A stretch of 44,041 nucleotides of DNA from Bacillota bacterium (GTDB taxonomy: Bacteria > Bacillota > Syntrophomonadia > Syntrophomonadales > Syntrophomonadaceae). The DNA lies in NCBI GenBank assembly GCA_029550685.1, contig JAKPGY010000045.1, positions 1 to 44,041 on the forward strand. The letters run 5' to 3'. This document shows, piece by piece, positions 36,381 through 44,041 of this stretch (positions within the stretch are counted from its first letter, which is position 1; each line of letters begins with the position of its first letter). The notes beneath the pieces were generated by a model. The model saw only the letters and a list, made by a program, of their open reading frames with translations, had not been told where the DNA came from and ran no database searches. The position numbers and the translations under genes are program-made.

Positions 36381-37079
36381 TTATGCCGTTATCTGCTCCC
36401 CTTGTTTACTTTCTAGAACAGCATCAGCAATCTTAGAGGATATTAATTTTACTGCCCGAATAGCATCATCATTACCGGGAATAACATAATCAACTTCATC
36501 AGGATCACAATTAGTGTCTACGATAGCTACTACCGGTATATTCAATTTACGTGCTTCTGCTACGGCAATTTTCTCTTTGCGGGGGTCAACTACGAAAACT
36601 GCTCCAGGCAGTTTCTCCATTTCTTTAATCCCCCCCAGGAAGCGTTCCAAACGTTCTCTCTCATTAACTAGCTTGGCAACTTCTTTCTTGGTTAATACAT
36701 CAAAAGCTCCTTCAGCTTCCATCTTTTCCAACTGCTTAAGGCGCAGTACCCGGGCTTTGATGGTCTTGTAATTGGTCAGCATACCGCCCAGCCAACGCTG
36801 GTTAACATAATGCATGCCACAACGAGTGGCCTCTTCCCGGATAGTTTCCTGGGCTTGTTTTTTAGTACCTACGAAGAGAATATCTTTGCCTTCAGCAACT
36901 ACACTTTTAATGAATTCATAGGCGTCTTCAAATTTCTTAACAGTTTGCTGTAAATCGATGATGTAAATACCATTGCGCTCCATATAAATGTAAGGAGCCA
37001 TTTTAGGATTCCAGCGGCGGGTCTGATGTCCGAAGTGTACTCCTGCTTCCAGGAGCTGTTTCATGGTAATAACTGACAT
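36381..37079 (-). CDS. rpsB: Small ribosomal subunit protein uS2
   Basis: 30S protein of the head-body junction. [39 protein letters not shown] and [21 protein letters not shown] are diagnostic. The ATG at 37077-37079 has AAGGAGG seven bases upstream, giving 232 aa. A longer in-frame reading runs through the leader and RBS and is rejected. It has its own promoter and an approximately 100-nt leader. Confidence 0.98.
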   Translation of the reverse strand: MSVITMKQLLEAGVHFGHQTRRWNPKMAPYIYMERNGIYIIDLQQTVKKFEDAYEFIKSVVAEGKDILFVGTKKQAQETIREEATRCGMHYVNQRWLGGMLTNYKTIKARVLRLKQLEKMEAEGAFDVLTKKEVAKLVNERERLERFLGGIKEMEKLPGAVFVVDPRKEKIAVAEARKLNIPVVAIVDTNCDPDEVDYVIPGNDDAIRAVKLISSKIADAVLESKQGEQITA

Positions 37080-37181
37080 GTTTAATCCTCCTTTTCGTTT
37101 TTCCTCCGCGGCTTCCACCTTTTCAACCACCGTTTTTCAACGGCACGGAGCTGAAAAGTCGACCAGCGTGTGTGATTACCA
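37080..37181 (-). promoter_or_regulatory. rpsB leader
   Basis: About 100 nt between the predicted start site and rpsB. It holds a small perfect hairpin CCGTTGAAAAACGG near 37130 and purine-rich GGTGG/GGAGG repeats before the RBS. An autoregulatory S2 leader is plausible but not demonstrable here. Confidence 0.4.
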
Positions 37182-37187
37182 AAAATT

Positions 37188-37216
37188 AATATACCAGAGC
37201 CTCAGCGCTTTTGCAA
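37188..37216 (-). promoter_or_regulatory. rpsB-tsf promoter
   Basis: Minus-strand TTGCAA (37211-37216) and TATATT (37188-37193) are separated by 17 bp. Confidence 0.8.
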
Positions 37217-37279
37217 GATTTCCAGGCATGATTAATTTAGAAGCATAAATCTGGGAATTTGCTTCCCTGAAAGCACTCA

Positions 37280-37302
37280 TAAAAAAACCGCCATTAAAGC
37301 GG
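37280..37302 (-). terminator. Terminator of the flagellar/chemotaxis operon
   Basis: Minus strand CCGC-TTTAATG-GCGG followed by seven T. It lies 55-77 bp after the SwrB-like gene and separates it from the rpsB promoter. Confidence 0.82.
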
Positions 37303-37356
37303 ATGTTAGAGTATATCTGACGTATAGCTTCTTAAATCTTTGTGGAATATGTTTTC

Positions 37357-37851
37357 TCATATAGCCCGGCGTTTGCTGGTAATGCTCAAAATAAGACTTA
37401 CTTCACCTTGACCACGATTTAGCCGGCTGGCAATATCTTTAATCGAATATCCCTGTTGGTATAATGACACCACCTGGTGATACAACATAGGCAATTCCAT
37501 ATTGCTATCCTGGTTTTGGAGACCGTTTGGATCTGAAGTCTCCATAAAAACTGGGTGGTCATTATGGAGGTAAAAACCGGTTTCCTCTGCTCCACCCAAC
37601 TGATCGTTTCTATTATCTTCAGGCATAGGCTGCTTGGTCTCAATAACTGACTGCTCGAGTCTGGATACCATTTCACTGGATAATTGGACTGCTTGATTCA
37701 TAAGTTTCTCCAGGTCGGATTTAACAACCTGGCTGTCCTGTAAGGTCTGTAGCAATTCCTGGTAATAACTTTCTAAAAACCGTTTGTGTTTGGTGATAGT
37801 TACCAAGGTTATCGCTAATACTATAATACTAACAATTAGTAACCCGGTCAC
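37357..37851 (-). CDS. SwrB/YlxL-like membrane-anchored protein with HTH-type tail
   Basis: 164-aa protein with an N-terminal TM helix (about 3-19), a coiled-coil-like region (about 22-72), a variable linker, and a C-terminal HTH-like segment (about 124-155, VVSLYQQGYSIKDIASRLNR then GQGEVSLIL) of the kind seen in DUF6115. Its position between sigD/fapA and rpsB matches SwrB (YlxL) of B. subtilis, which promotes flagellar export-apparatus assembly. Sequence similarity to SwrB is limited, so the name rests mainly on architecture and synteny. Confidence 0.8.
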   Translation of the reverse strand: MTGLLIVSIIVLAITLVTITKHKRFLESYYQELLQTLQDSQVVKSDLEKLMNQAVQLSSEMVSRLEQSVIETKQPMPEDNRNDQLGGAEETGFYLHNDHPVFMETSDPNGLQNQDSNMELPMLYHQVVSLYQQGYSIKDIASRLNRGQGEVSLILSITSKRRAI

Positions 37852-37871
37852 AGCGTTATCACATCCTAAGC

Positions 37872-38195
37872 CTATGCGCGTATGTCTAAATTCGATCCTT
37901 TATGGGGATCATCGGTCCAACTTAGGGCTTCCTCGTCTTCTAAACCGCTTACTCTATCTTTTTTCTTTTGTTTTGGTGGCTTCTTTTTTTTATCAGATTC
38001 ATTTTCCTGTATTAAGCCTGATTCACTGGCGGGGGTTTGATTCACGGTAGTGCTGACAACTTGGGTCTGTTGAGCAATTTGTTCCAAAAAAGATTGCTGT
38101 CTAACCTGTTGATCGGTTTTCTCAGTTTGCTGAATTTTAGCAATGTCGCCCACCTTTTGAACTAGAACCTGCATGTCAATACTACGGATGGTCAT
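37872..38195 (-). CDS. Small hydrophilic protein of the flagellar operon, unknown function
   Basis: About 107 aa with no TM segment. The N-terminus (TIRSIDMQVLVQKVGDIAKI) looks conserved and structured. The middle is Gln-rich, and the C-terminal half is a charged low-complexity tail (Lys-rich KKKKPPKQKKK then acidic). I do not recognise a family name, though proteins opening like this recur in clostridial flagellar operons. The chosen ATG at 38193-38195 has GGGGGG seven bases upstream; an earlier ATG overlapping the fapA stop has no RBS. Confidence 0.7.
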   Translation of the reverse strand: MTIRSIDMQVLVQKVGDIAKIQQTEKTDQQVRQQSFLEQIAQQTQVVSTTVNQTPASESGLIQENESDKKKKPPKQKKKDRVSGLEDEEALSWTDDPHKGSNLDIRA

Positions 38196-38209
38196 CGCCT
38201 CTCCCCCCA

Positions 38210-39616
38210 TTAGCTAAGAGACGTTAGTCGCACCTCTCCATCTTGATATATAAATTCCGCATATCTAATGGGATCATTAACTATATATACTGATTGCCCT
38301 ATGGTGATCCTAACTCCGGGATATACCGTTTCCAGCACTCGCACTTTGGCTGCCTGGATTTTGTCAAATTCTGCTTCTAAAAAGCTCAGCCGTTCTTCGT
38401 AAGAAGCAATCTCCTGGCGCAAGCTTTTGAAGTCATCCAACATTTTTATCAGAACCAGTCTTTTCTTGTCACTTAAATTATCCAAAGACACCCCGCTGCG
38501 CTGAAAAGACTGTAAATTCTGATTGAGAGTATCATAGATTTTCTTCTTTTCGGTCTTGGCTTTAACTAAGTTATGGTACTCTTCTCTAAGGAGTGGGTTA
38601 ATCCCCACTTCAACTATGGTCTGAGTGGCTAACTGCGATCCGAGTACCTTGGATTCCACTAAATTGAAAGCCTGAATAAGTCCGCCTACAATTATAGCCC
38701 GGCGGTCAGTCACTTTTACAGTACCTCCGCTGCGAATCACCGATTGCATAATAGAATCGCGCACCAGAACATCACCGGAAGCCTCGACCGTAGAGTTCTC
38801 AATAAACCTGGAATAGATATTCTGCCCCGCTTTTATTAATCCCTTGGAACCTGCGGTTATGCCGCCTTTTACTTGAATGGACCCCCCAGCGATAACCTCG
38901 GCGGCTTCTATGAAACCTTTAACCTCTATGTCTCCGGTTGCATGTACTTTAAATCCTGAGGTTACATTGCCGTGAATTATTACATTACCTACAAAATCAA
39001 TGTTACCGGTAGCAAAATCAATATCCTGGCCAATGACCAGAACCGAATCCACTACTACTTTGCCGTCAACCATGGTAACATGCCCATCACAGGTTGCATA
39101 AAGATTCCTTCCCTCCTGATCAGCTACCGTGTTTTTACCGCGGGGTAAGTGGTAATCCCGGCCTTTTTTCGGTGGTATTTCCCGGTTGGTTACATCCCGC
39201 CCCGGGGTACCGTCAGTGGGAGGAATTCTCTCTACCAATAGTTCACCCATTTTGACATTATATATTAAACCGCGTTCATGGTAGTCAACATTACCCTTTT
39301 CGTCTTCCTTTAATGCCATTCTCTCATGGGCCAAAGGGAATTTATAAATCAGTTTTCCATCCTTGCCATGTTCCGGTTCTTTTCCTGTGGCTATCAAAAT
39401 TTTTTTATTCCAGTTTTGTGGATCTAGTGCCCGGTCAATAGCAGTTTCATCGATACCGTAAGTAATCTCAAATTCATTAAGAGCCTTTATGACCTGCTCA
39501 CGTCCGCAGGGTAACCCCGAACCAACCGGTGCCGTTACTTCGATAAAGGCTTGCATTTTCCCAGGGCCGAAGCTGATCTTTACTTGTCCATCCATATCCA
39601 AGGTAGTATCAGACAT
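38210..39616 (-). CDS. fapA: FapA/DUF342 polymer-forming-like protein
   Basis: 468-aa protein with an N-terminal alpha/beta region (about 1-165). A long repetitive right-handed beta-helix (about 170-330) follows, with short DFVGNVIIHGNV, ATGDIEVKG and AGGSIQVKGG rungs. A C-terminal coiled coil (about 335-420) comes next. This is the DUF342 architecture, often annotated flagellar assembly protein A. The second ATG (39614-39616) has GGGAG eight bases upstream and is preferred. It lies directly after sigD, consistent with a motility-linked role, but the mechanism is unknown. Confidence 0.9.
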   Translation of the reverse strand: MSDTTLDMDGQVKISFGPGKMQAFIEVTAPVGSGLPCGREQVIKALNEFEITYGIDETAIDRALDPQNWNKKILIATGKEPEHGKDGKLIYKFPLAHERMALKEDEKGNVDYHERGLIYNVKMGELLVERIPPTDGTPGRDVTNREIPPKKGRDYHLPRGKNTVADQEGRNLYATCDGHVTMVDGKVVVDSVLVIGQDIDFATGNIDFVGNVIIHGNVTSGFKVHATGDIEVKGFIEAAEVIAGGSIQVKGGITAGSKGLIKAGQNIYSRFIENSTVEASGDVLVRDSIMQSVIRSGGTVKVTDRRAIIVGGLIQAFNLVESKVLGSQLATQTIVEVGINPLLREEYHNLVKAKTEKKKIYDTLNQNLQSFQRSGVSLDNLSDKKRLVLIKMLDDFKSLRQEIASYEERLSFLEAEFDKIQAAKVRVLETVYPGVRITIGQSVYIVNDPIRYAEFIYQDGEVRLTSLS

Positions 39617-39631
39617 CTGCATCTCTCCCTT

Positions 39632-40405
39632 CTATACGACCAGATGCTTCTTTTTGCTTAGACTGCCTCTTAATCTCAATACTGCTTTGGTGTGTAGCTG
39701 GGATATTCTCGATTCTGATAAGCCTAAAGTAAGGCCTATTTCCTTTAAGGTTAGTCCCTCGAAGTAATAAAGATATACCACAGTCTTTTCCTTCTCAGGC
39801 AGTCTGGCAATTGATTTGGCGAGCAGGTCCTTTACTTCTTGTATTTCTACCATTTCCAGAGCATTCACCGCATTCTTATCTTCCAACATCTCAACAATTC
39901 GGCGTTTTTTGTCCTCGCCTTCATCACCAGGAAGATAATCATCTAATGAAATTATCGTTGTTGCTGCAACATCCTTTAACAATACTGCCAATTCCTGTTC
40001 ACTTATACCCAATTCCTGGGCTATCTCCTGGTCAGTGGCTGCTCTGCCTAATCGGGCTTCTACTGTTAAATAAGCCTTTTCCAGTTCTTTGCTTTTCTGT
40101 CTCACGGAGACCGGTACCCAATCCATGGAGCGCAAGCCATCTATCATCGCTCCGCGTATGCGGGAGATTGCATAAGTCTCAAATTTAATATTACGGCCAG
40201 GATCGTATTTCTCCATAGCATCGATCAATCCTTCAATGCCATAAGAAATCAACTCTTCAACCTCTACTGTTGATGACAAATGGATAGCCAAGCGGTTAGC
40301 TACATATTTAACCATAGGCGCATAGTGAATTATTAAGTCATCTCTTGCTTCCAGCTGAGCGTGTTCTTTGTAATTATGCCATAATGTACTAATGTCGGCT
40401 TTCAC
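39632..40405 (-). CDS. sigD: Flagellar sigma factor, FliA/SigD/WhiG family
   Basis: Alternative RNA polymerase sigma subunit of 257 aa. Regions 2 (LISYGIEGLIDAMEKYDPGR and FETYAISRIRGAMIDGLRSMDW), 3 (SVRQKSKELEKAYLTVEARLGR) and 4 (LPEKEKTVVYLYYFEGLTLKEI with the SRISQLHTKAVLRLR recognition helix) are all intact. It starts with GTG immediately after the cheD stop. It would transcribe late flagellar and chemotaxis genes. Confidence 0.96.
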   Translation of the reverse strand: MKADISTLWHNYKEHAQLEARDDLIIHYAPMVKYVANRLAIHLSSTVEVEELISYGIEGLIDAMEKYDPGRNIKFETYAISRIRGAMIDGLRSMDWVPVSVRQKSKELEKAYLTVEARLGRAATDQEIAQELGISEQELAVLLKDVAATTIISLDDYLPGDEGEDKKRRIVEMLEDKNAVNALEMVEIQEVKDLLAKSIARLPEKEKTVVYLYYFEGLTLKEIGLTLGLSESRISQLHTKAVLRLRGSLSKKKHLVV

Positions 40406-40891
40406 TTAAATGATCCGCTCCCCGTGTCCTATGGTTCGAATTAGCAAGCTGCCATTTTCTACATCGAAGGTTATGGTCCGCCCAAAGCTTCCGCCGGTAT
40501 CCTGAGCTACTAGCTTAATACGATGTTTTTCCAAGTTCTCAATTACCGCCTGAGTATTTCTCTCTCCAATTTTCATGATGTCACTATCACCAGCAAATTT
40601 AAACATTTGGGCTCCGCCAGCAATCTTAGCCTGCAGGCGAGATCTAGAAGCACCATTGCGATCCATTTCCTCTAACAGCATTAAAATGGCACTGTCAGCA
40701 AATTTAGCACGATTTTGTGCATTCTTAGCCTGGATGCTGCTGGGTAGCATTATATGTGCCAAAACACCAACTTTGACGGCTGGGTCGAAAACACAAATAC
40801 CTATACATGAACCTAATCCAGCTGTCATCAGCTTGTCCGGTGATTTTGCTAATTTCAGGTCAGCCATTCCGACCTGAATAATTTTTGCCAT
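40406..40891 (-). CDS. cheD: Chemoreceptor glutamine deamidase CheD
   Basis: Deamidates receptor glutamines and, in Bacillota, stimulates the CheC phosphatase. The catalytic Cys29 is in GLGSCIGICV and His46 in AHIMLP; 161 aa. Its start overlaps the cheC stop as TAATG, matching the paired function. Confidence 0.96.
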   Translation of the reverse strand: MAKIIQVGMADLKLAKSPDKLMTAGLGSCIGICVFDPAVKVGVLAHIMLPSSIQAKNAQNRAKFADSAILMLLEEMDRNGASRSRLQAKIAGGAQMFKFAGDSDIMKIGERNTQAVIENLEKHRIKLVAQDTGGSFGRTITFDVENGSLLIRTIGHGERII

Positions 40892-41526
40892 TAAAAACTC
40901 ACCCCAAGTGCAGTAAGAATTGTGTTTAATGAACCGGGTTCAGGCAACATAAAAAAATGCCCTACCACATCTTCATCGCCTTTTTTGAACTGGGTTTCTA
41001 ATACCAGAACATGGTCCGCCACTTCCCCAAATTGTGCCAGAATTGCGTTTAGTAATGCTCCTGCCATATCCATTCCCAAAGCTGGCACTGAAGGCACTAG
41101 GGTAAGTTGAGTAAACATGGCCAGAGCATTTAAGTAGGTGGCAGAAATAATGTTACCTAATTCCATCATAGCTGAATATTCTATTTCATTCATTTGCTGC
41201 GGGACGGTGTGTCCTGGCGGTTGACCCATCATCATATCTACCAGACGACATGCCTGAGCTACCGGTAGGATAAATAGTATTCTTGCCGGGGCAGAACCAG
41301 TTACCGTTAAGTAGATACCAACCACATAAGAATCAGCTCCCCCAAGTAATTCGGGAACCTTATCAAACTCTAATATGGATACCTTAGGAACATTCATATC
41401 AATTTTGCTGTTTATCATCTGCGCCAGAGCAGTAGCAGCATTGCCTGCTCCAATGTTGCCAATTTCTTTTAATGCATCCACCTGAAGATTTGATAACTCC
41501 TGGAATCTGTCCAAACCATTCACCAT
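40891..41526 (-). CDS. cheC: CheY-P phosphatase CheC
   Basis: CheC/CheX/FliY-family phosphatase of 211 aa. Both pseudo-symmetric active sites are kept: Glu21-x-x-Asn24 (KEIGNIGAGNA) and Glu122-x-x-Asn125 (MELGNIISATY), so it should be active. It overlaps cheD, its usual activator and binding partner, by one base. The start overlaps the cheW end by seven bases. Confidence 0.96.
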   Translation of the reverse strand: MVNGLDRFQELSNLQVDALKEIGNIGAGNAATALAQMINSKIDMNVPKVSILEFDKVPELLGGADSYVVGIYLTVTGSAPARILFILPVAQACRLVDMMMGQPPGHTVPQQMNEIEYSAMMELGNIISATYLNALAMFTQLTLVPSVPALGMDMAGALLNAILAQFGEVADHVLVLETQFKKGDEDVVGHFFMLPEPGSLNTILTALGVSF

Positions 41527-41993
41527 CCAGATTCAAAAATTTTGACCAGGTCAAGCAGAATCAATAATCGATTATCTATCTTGGCAATACCTTTGATATG
41601 ATCTGCTTCCAGAGCGCCATATACTTTAGTAGCTGGTTCAATATCTTGCCCCTGGATACGTATGACTTCAGAAACTTCATCCACAATAATACCCACTTGC
41701 ACTTCATCCCACTTAAAGACGATAATTCGCTTATCTTCTTGATCTTCAGCGGCTTGCAAGTTGAATTTAGAATGCAAATTTACAATGGGGATAATATTGC
41801 CCCGTAAGTTAATGACTCCTTCTATATGGGGGCCACTGCGGGGAACCCTGGTTATATTCAGCAAACGAATGATTTCCTGAACGAAGAGTATATCAACTGC
41901 ATATTCTTCATTTCCCAGCCTGAAAGCAACTACCTGCATTTCTTGGTCTTCATGGTGAGCATCCTCTACCGGAAGATTCCTTACGTCCTGCAT
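41520..41993 (-). CDS. cheW: Chemotaxis adaptor CheW
   Basis: SH3-like scaffold linking receptors to CheA. QVVAFRLGNEEYAVDILFVQEI, the RVPRSGPHIEGVINLRGNIIPIV segment and VGIIVDEVSEV are the family core; 157 aa. AAGGAGG precedes the ATG, 15 bp after cheA. Confidence 0.97.
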   Translation of the reverse strand: MQDVRNLPVEDAHHEDQEMQVVAFRLGNEEYAVDILFVQEIIRLLNITRVPRSGPHIEGVINLRGNIIPIVNLHSKFNLQAAEDQEDKRIIVFKWDEVQVGIIVDEVSEVIRIQGQDIEPATKVYGALEADHIKGIAKIDNRLLILLDLVKIFESGW

Positions 41994-42008
41994 AGATCTT
42001 CCTCCTTC

Positions 42009-44015
42009 CTAAAACAAAGTAGCTATATCAAGTATTAACCGTACATTGCCGTCCCCGGCAACAATAGCTCCGGCTATACCGGGAATTCCTGCCAGGAACT
42101 TACCGAGAGATTTAATGACGATCTCCTGCTGGCCAATTAAGCCATCCACCACCAGGCCAACCTGTTTATCTCCTTTGCATACCACTACCACATATAAATC
42201 ATCAGATTGGCTTTCTCCGGGGACCTCCAGTAAGTTATCCAGGCGATAAAGGGGCAGCACATTTCCTCTTAGTACGATCACTTCCTGGCCTTGAATCAGC
42301 TTGATGTCATCCCGGGACAACATGGTGGTCTCATCCACTGAACTAAGAGGAATAGCATATATTTCATCACGTACCGAGACCATTAAGGCTTGGATTATCG
42401 CCAGAGTTAAAGGAAGCTTTATTTTGAATTTGGTGCCCTGCCCCATTTTAGTTTCAACTTGTATCTCACCATTAATGGCTTCAATCTTGCTTTTGACCAC
42501 ATCTAATCCCACGCCCCGTCCCGATATGTCAGTAACATTTTCGGCGGTACTGAAACCGGGACTAAAAAGCAGGTCCAAAGCCTGTTCAGTAGTCATTTCT
42601 CCAGCTTCCTTGCTGCTGACCAGACCTTTTTCCACAGCTTTTTGTTTAACCCGTTCAATATTAATGCCCGCACCATTATCTTCAACTTCAATTAAAACAT
42701 TATTTCCTTCGTGGCGAGCTCGCAAGATTATGGTTCCCATGCGCGGCTTACCCTGCTGAATTCTTACCGCGGGCAACTCGATTCCATGGTCAATAGCATT
42801 ACGGAGCAGGTGAACCAAAGGATCACCAATTTCATCAATCACAGTACGGTCTAGTTCTGTTTCCTTGCCTTCCACCAGGAATTCTATCTCTTTGTCTAGT
42901 TCTTTGGCCAAATCCCGTACCATTCTGGGAAAACGGTTAAAGACCTGTTCTACCGGAACCATGCGCACTTTCATAACTACTGATTGCAAATCGGTGCTGA
43001 TGCGGTCAATTTGCTCTATAGTCTCGTTCAGTTCAACAATCTTACGACTGGTACCTATCTGTTCCAGCCGGCCCTTATGCATAACAAGTTCTCCCACCAA
43101 ATTCATGAGACTATCCAGACGATCAATGTCCACCCGTACTGTCTGTTTTATCTTATGAGTTCTTTTGGTATCGGAGTGTTCCTCGACTTCATGCATGGTC
43201 TCACTGACGGTGTCAACAGGGTGCTGAACTGTTAATTGACCAATATTTATAATTTCACATCGCTCCACCCGGATTTCGGAAATGTGTTCCAAGCGATCTG
43301 TAATAACAGCTGCCGGTTGTTTGGTGATCACAACTATATCGAAGTTATCATCGAATTTGCCATCCTCTAGGTCTGGTACGGCAGGAATTGATTTCAATAC
43401 TTCACAGTCTTCCTCTAAAACCTTGAATACCATAAAGGCTCTTACCGACTTCATCAACGAAGCAGGATCTACGGCAATGCGCAAGGATAAAACCTGATAG
43501 GATTTTCTTACTGCTTCCTGTAATACTGTGAGATCATAATCATTAAAATCAAAGTGGAATGACCCACTTAAAGCTGGTTCTACAGCAGTTTCGAGCAATT
43601 CCTCTTCACCTTCAGCTTGATTTATATGACGGCCCTCTTTTATCTGACTTAAAGCTCTAATCAGGTCCTGGTTGTTGTAGTCAGCCGTGCCATTGCTTTC
43701 GATCTGATCAATGATCAGTTGGGCTCGGTCCAAACATTGAAACAGAATATCAACCACTTGGGAATTGGCCTGCAGTAATCCCTCCTTAAGTTCCGACAAC
43801 ACATCCTCCATATGATGAGTCAAATCGGCCAAATCCTCGTATCCCATGGTTGATGACATACCCTTTAAAGTATGGACAGCACGGAATATTTCGTTTAAAG
43901 CTGCCAGGTTACCGGGATTTTTCTCCAGTTCCAAAAGCTGTTGATTAAGATTGCCCAGGTGTTCCTTACTCTCCTCCAAAAAAACATCCAAATATTGCGT
44001 CATATCCATTGACAC
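42009..44015 (-). CDS. cheA: Chemotaxis histidine kinase CheA
   Basis: Central kinase of the chemotaxis array, 668 aa. P1 phosphotransfer domain with His48 (AVHTLKGMS); a P2-like response-regulator docking domain (about 150-250); P3 dimerisation helices (about 290-355). The P4 ATPase domain has HLLRNAIDHGIE (N box), EDNGAGI (G1) and GRGVGLDVVKSKI (G2). The C-terminal P5 CheW-like domain closes the chain. All kinase motifs are intact. The start is GTG at 44013-44015 with AGGAGGTGG upstream; ATG two codons later is also possible. It is the first complete gene in this operon fragment. Confidence 0.97.
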   Translation of the reverse strand: MSMDMTQYLDVFLEESKEHLGNLNQQLLELEKNPGNLAALNEIFRAVHTLKGMSSTMGYEDLADLTHHMEDVLSELKEGLLQANSQVVDILFQCLDRAQLIIDQIESNGTADYNNQDLIRALSQIKEGRHINQAEGEEELLETAVEPALSGSFHFDFNDYDLTVLQEAVRKSYQVLSLRIAVDPASLMKSVRAFMVFKVLEEDCEVLKSIPAVPDLEDGKFDDNFDIVVITKQPAAVITDRLEHISEIRVERCEIINIGQLTVQHPVDTVSETMHEVEEHSDTKRTHKIKQTVRVDIDRLDSLMNLVGELVMHKGRLEQIGTSRKIVELNETIEQIDRISTDLQSVVMKVRMVPVEQVFNRFPRMVRDLAKELDKEIEFLVEGKETELDRTVIDEIGDPLVHLLRNAIDHGIELPAVRIQQGKPRMGTIILRARHEGNNVLIEVEDNGAGINIERVKQKAVEKGLVSSKEAGEMTTEQALDLLFSPGFSTAENVTDISGRGVGLDVVKSKIEAINGEIQVETKMGQGTKFKIKLPLTLAIIQALMVSVRDEIYAIPLSSVDETTMLSRDDIKLIQGQEVIVLRGNVLPLYRLDNLLEVPGESQSDDLYVVVVCKGDKQVGLVVDGLIGQQEIVIKSLGKFLAGIPGIAGAIVAGDGNVRLILDIATLF

Positions 44016-44041
44016 GGCCTAACCACCTCCTGATCATTGCT

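Overview
The window is a gene-dense piece of a low-to-mid GC Bacillota (Clostridia) chromosome, and every convincing gene lies on the minus strand. It therefore reads from right (44,041) to left (1). PolC, a sigma-D type flagellar sigma factor next to cheC/cheD, a YmxH-type protein, a DacF-type carboxypeptidase and a YtvI-like membrane protein together point to a motile, endospore-forming clostridial lineage. The protein sequences look Syntrophomonas-like to me, but that species guess is recognition, not proof.

Layout in transcription order: (1) 44.0-37.4 kb is the end of a flagellar/chemotaxis operon: cheA, cheW, cheC, cheD, sigD, fapA (DUF342), a small hypothetical and a SwrB/YlxL-like protein. 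(2) 37.2-22.3 kb holds rpsB-tsf-pyrH-frr, uppS-cdsA-(YtvI-like)-dxr-rseP-ispG-proS, an mgtC/sapB gene and polC. It links translation, UMP synthesis, isoprenoid and phospholipid supply, and replication. (3) 22.2-13.6 kb is the nusA-infB cluster: rimP, nusA, ylxR, ylxQ, infB, rbfA, nrnA, truB, ribF, then rpsO and pnp. A leader terminator precedes rimP. (4) 11.3-6.3 kb is an envelope and housekeeping group: VanW protein, YlxY-like deacetylase, dacF, an M16 peptidase, dut, ymxH and a small HTH-like protein. (5) 6.2-4.3 kb is guaB plus a short divergent MgtC. (6) 4.3-2.7 kb is a stand-alone unit: promoter, c-di-AMP (ydaO-type) riboswitch, a KamA-family radical SAM aminomutase and a terminator. (7) 2.7-0.06 kb is a cadC-cadA type metal-efflux operon with a clear promoter and operator.

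The most interesting unit is (6). The KamA-family enzyme carries Lys337 and Asn374 at the two positions where lysine 2,3-aminomutases use Asp to hold the substrate side-chain amine. That pair matches glutamate 2,3-aminomutase. Its product, beta-glutamate, is a known compatible solute, and c-di-AMP is a central osmoregulatory messenger. The arrangement therefore suggests a c-di-AMP-gated osmolyte synthesis switch.

Other points worth checking: PolC lacks the whole proofreading exonuclease domain, with a clean junction. pnp has no canonical start codon where homology and the Shine-Dalgarno demand one, and appears to start at AUA. The rimP-nusA leader has a promoter followed by an intrinsic terminator, as expected for NusA autoregulation. 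Most of the rest is conserved, tightly coupled housekeeping synteny with many 1-14 bp gene overlaps.
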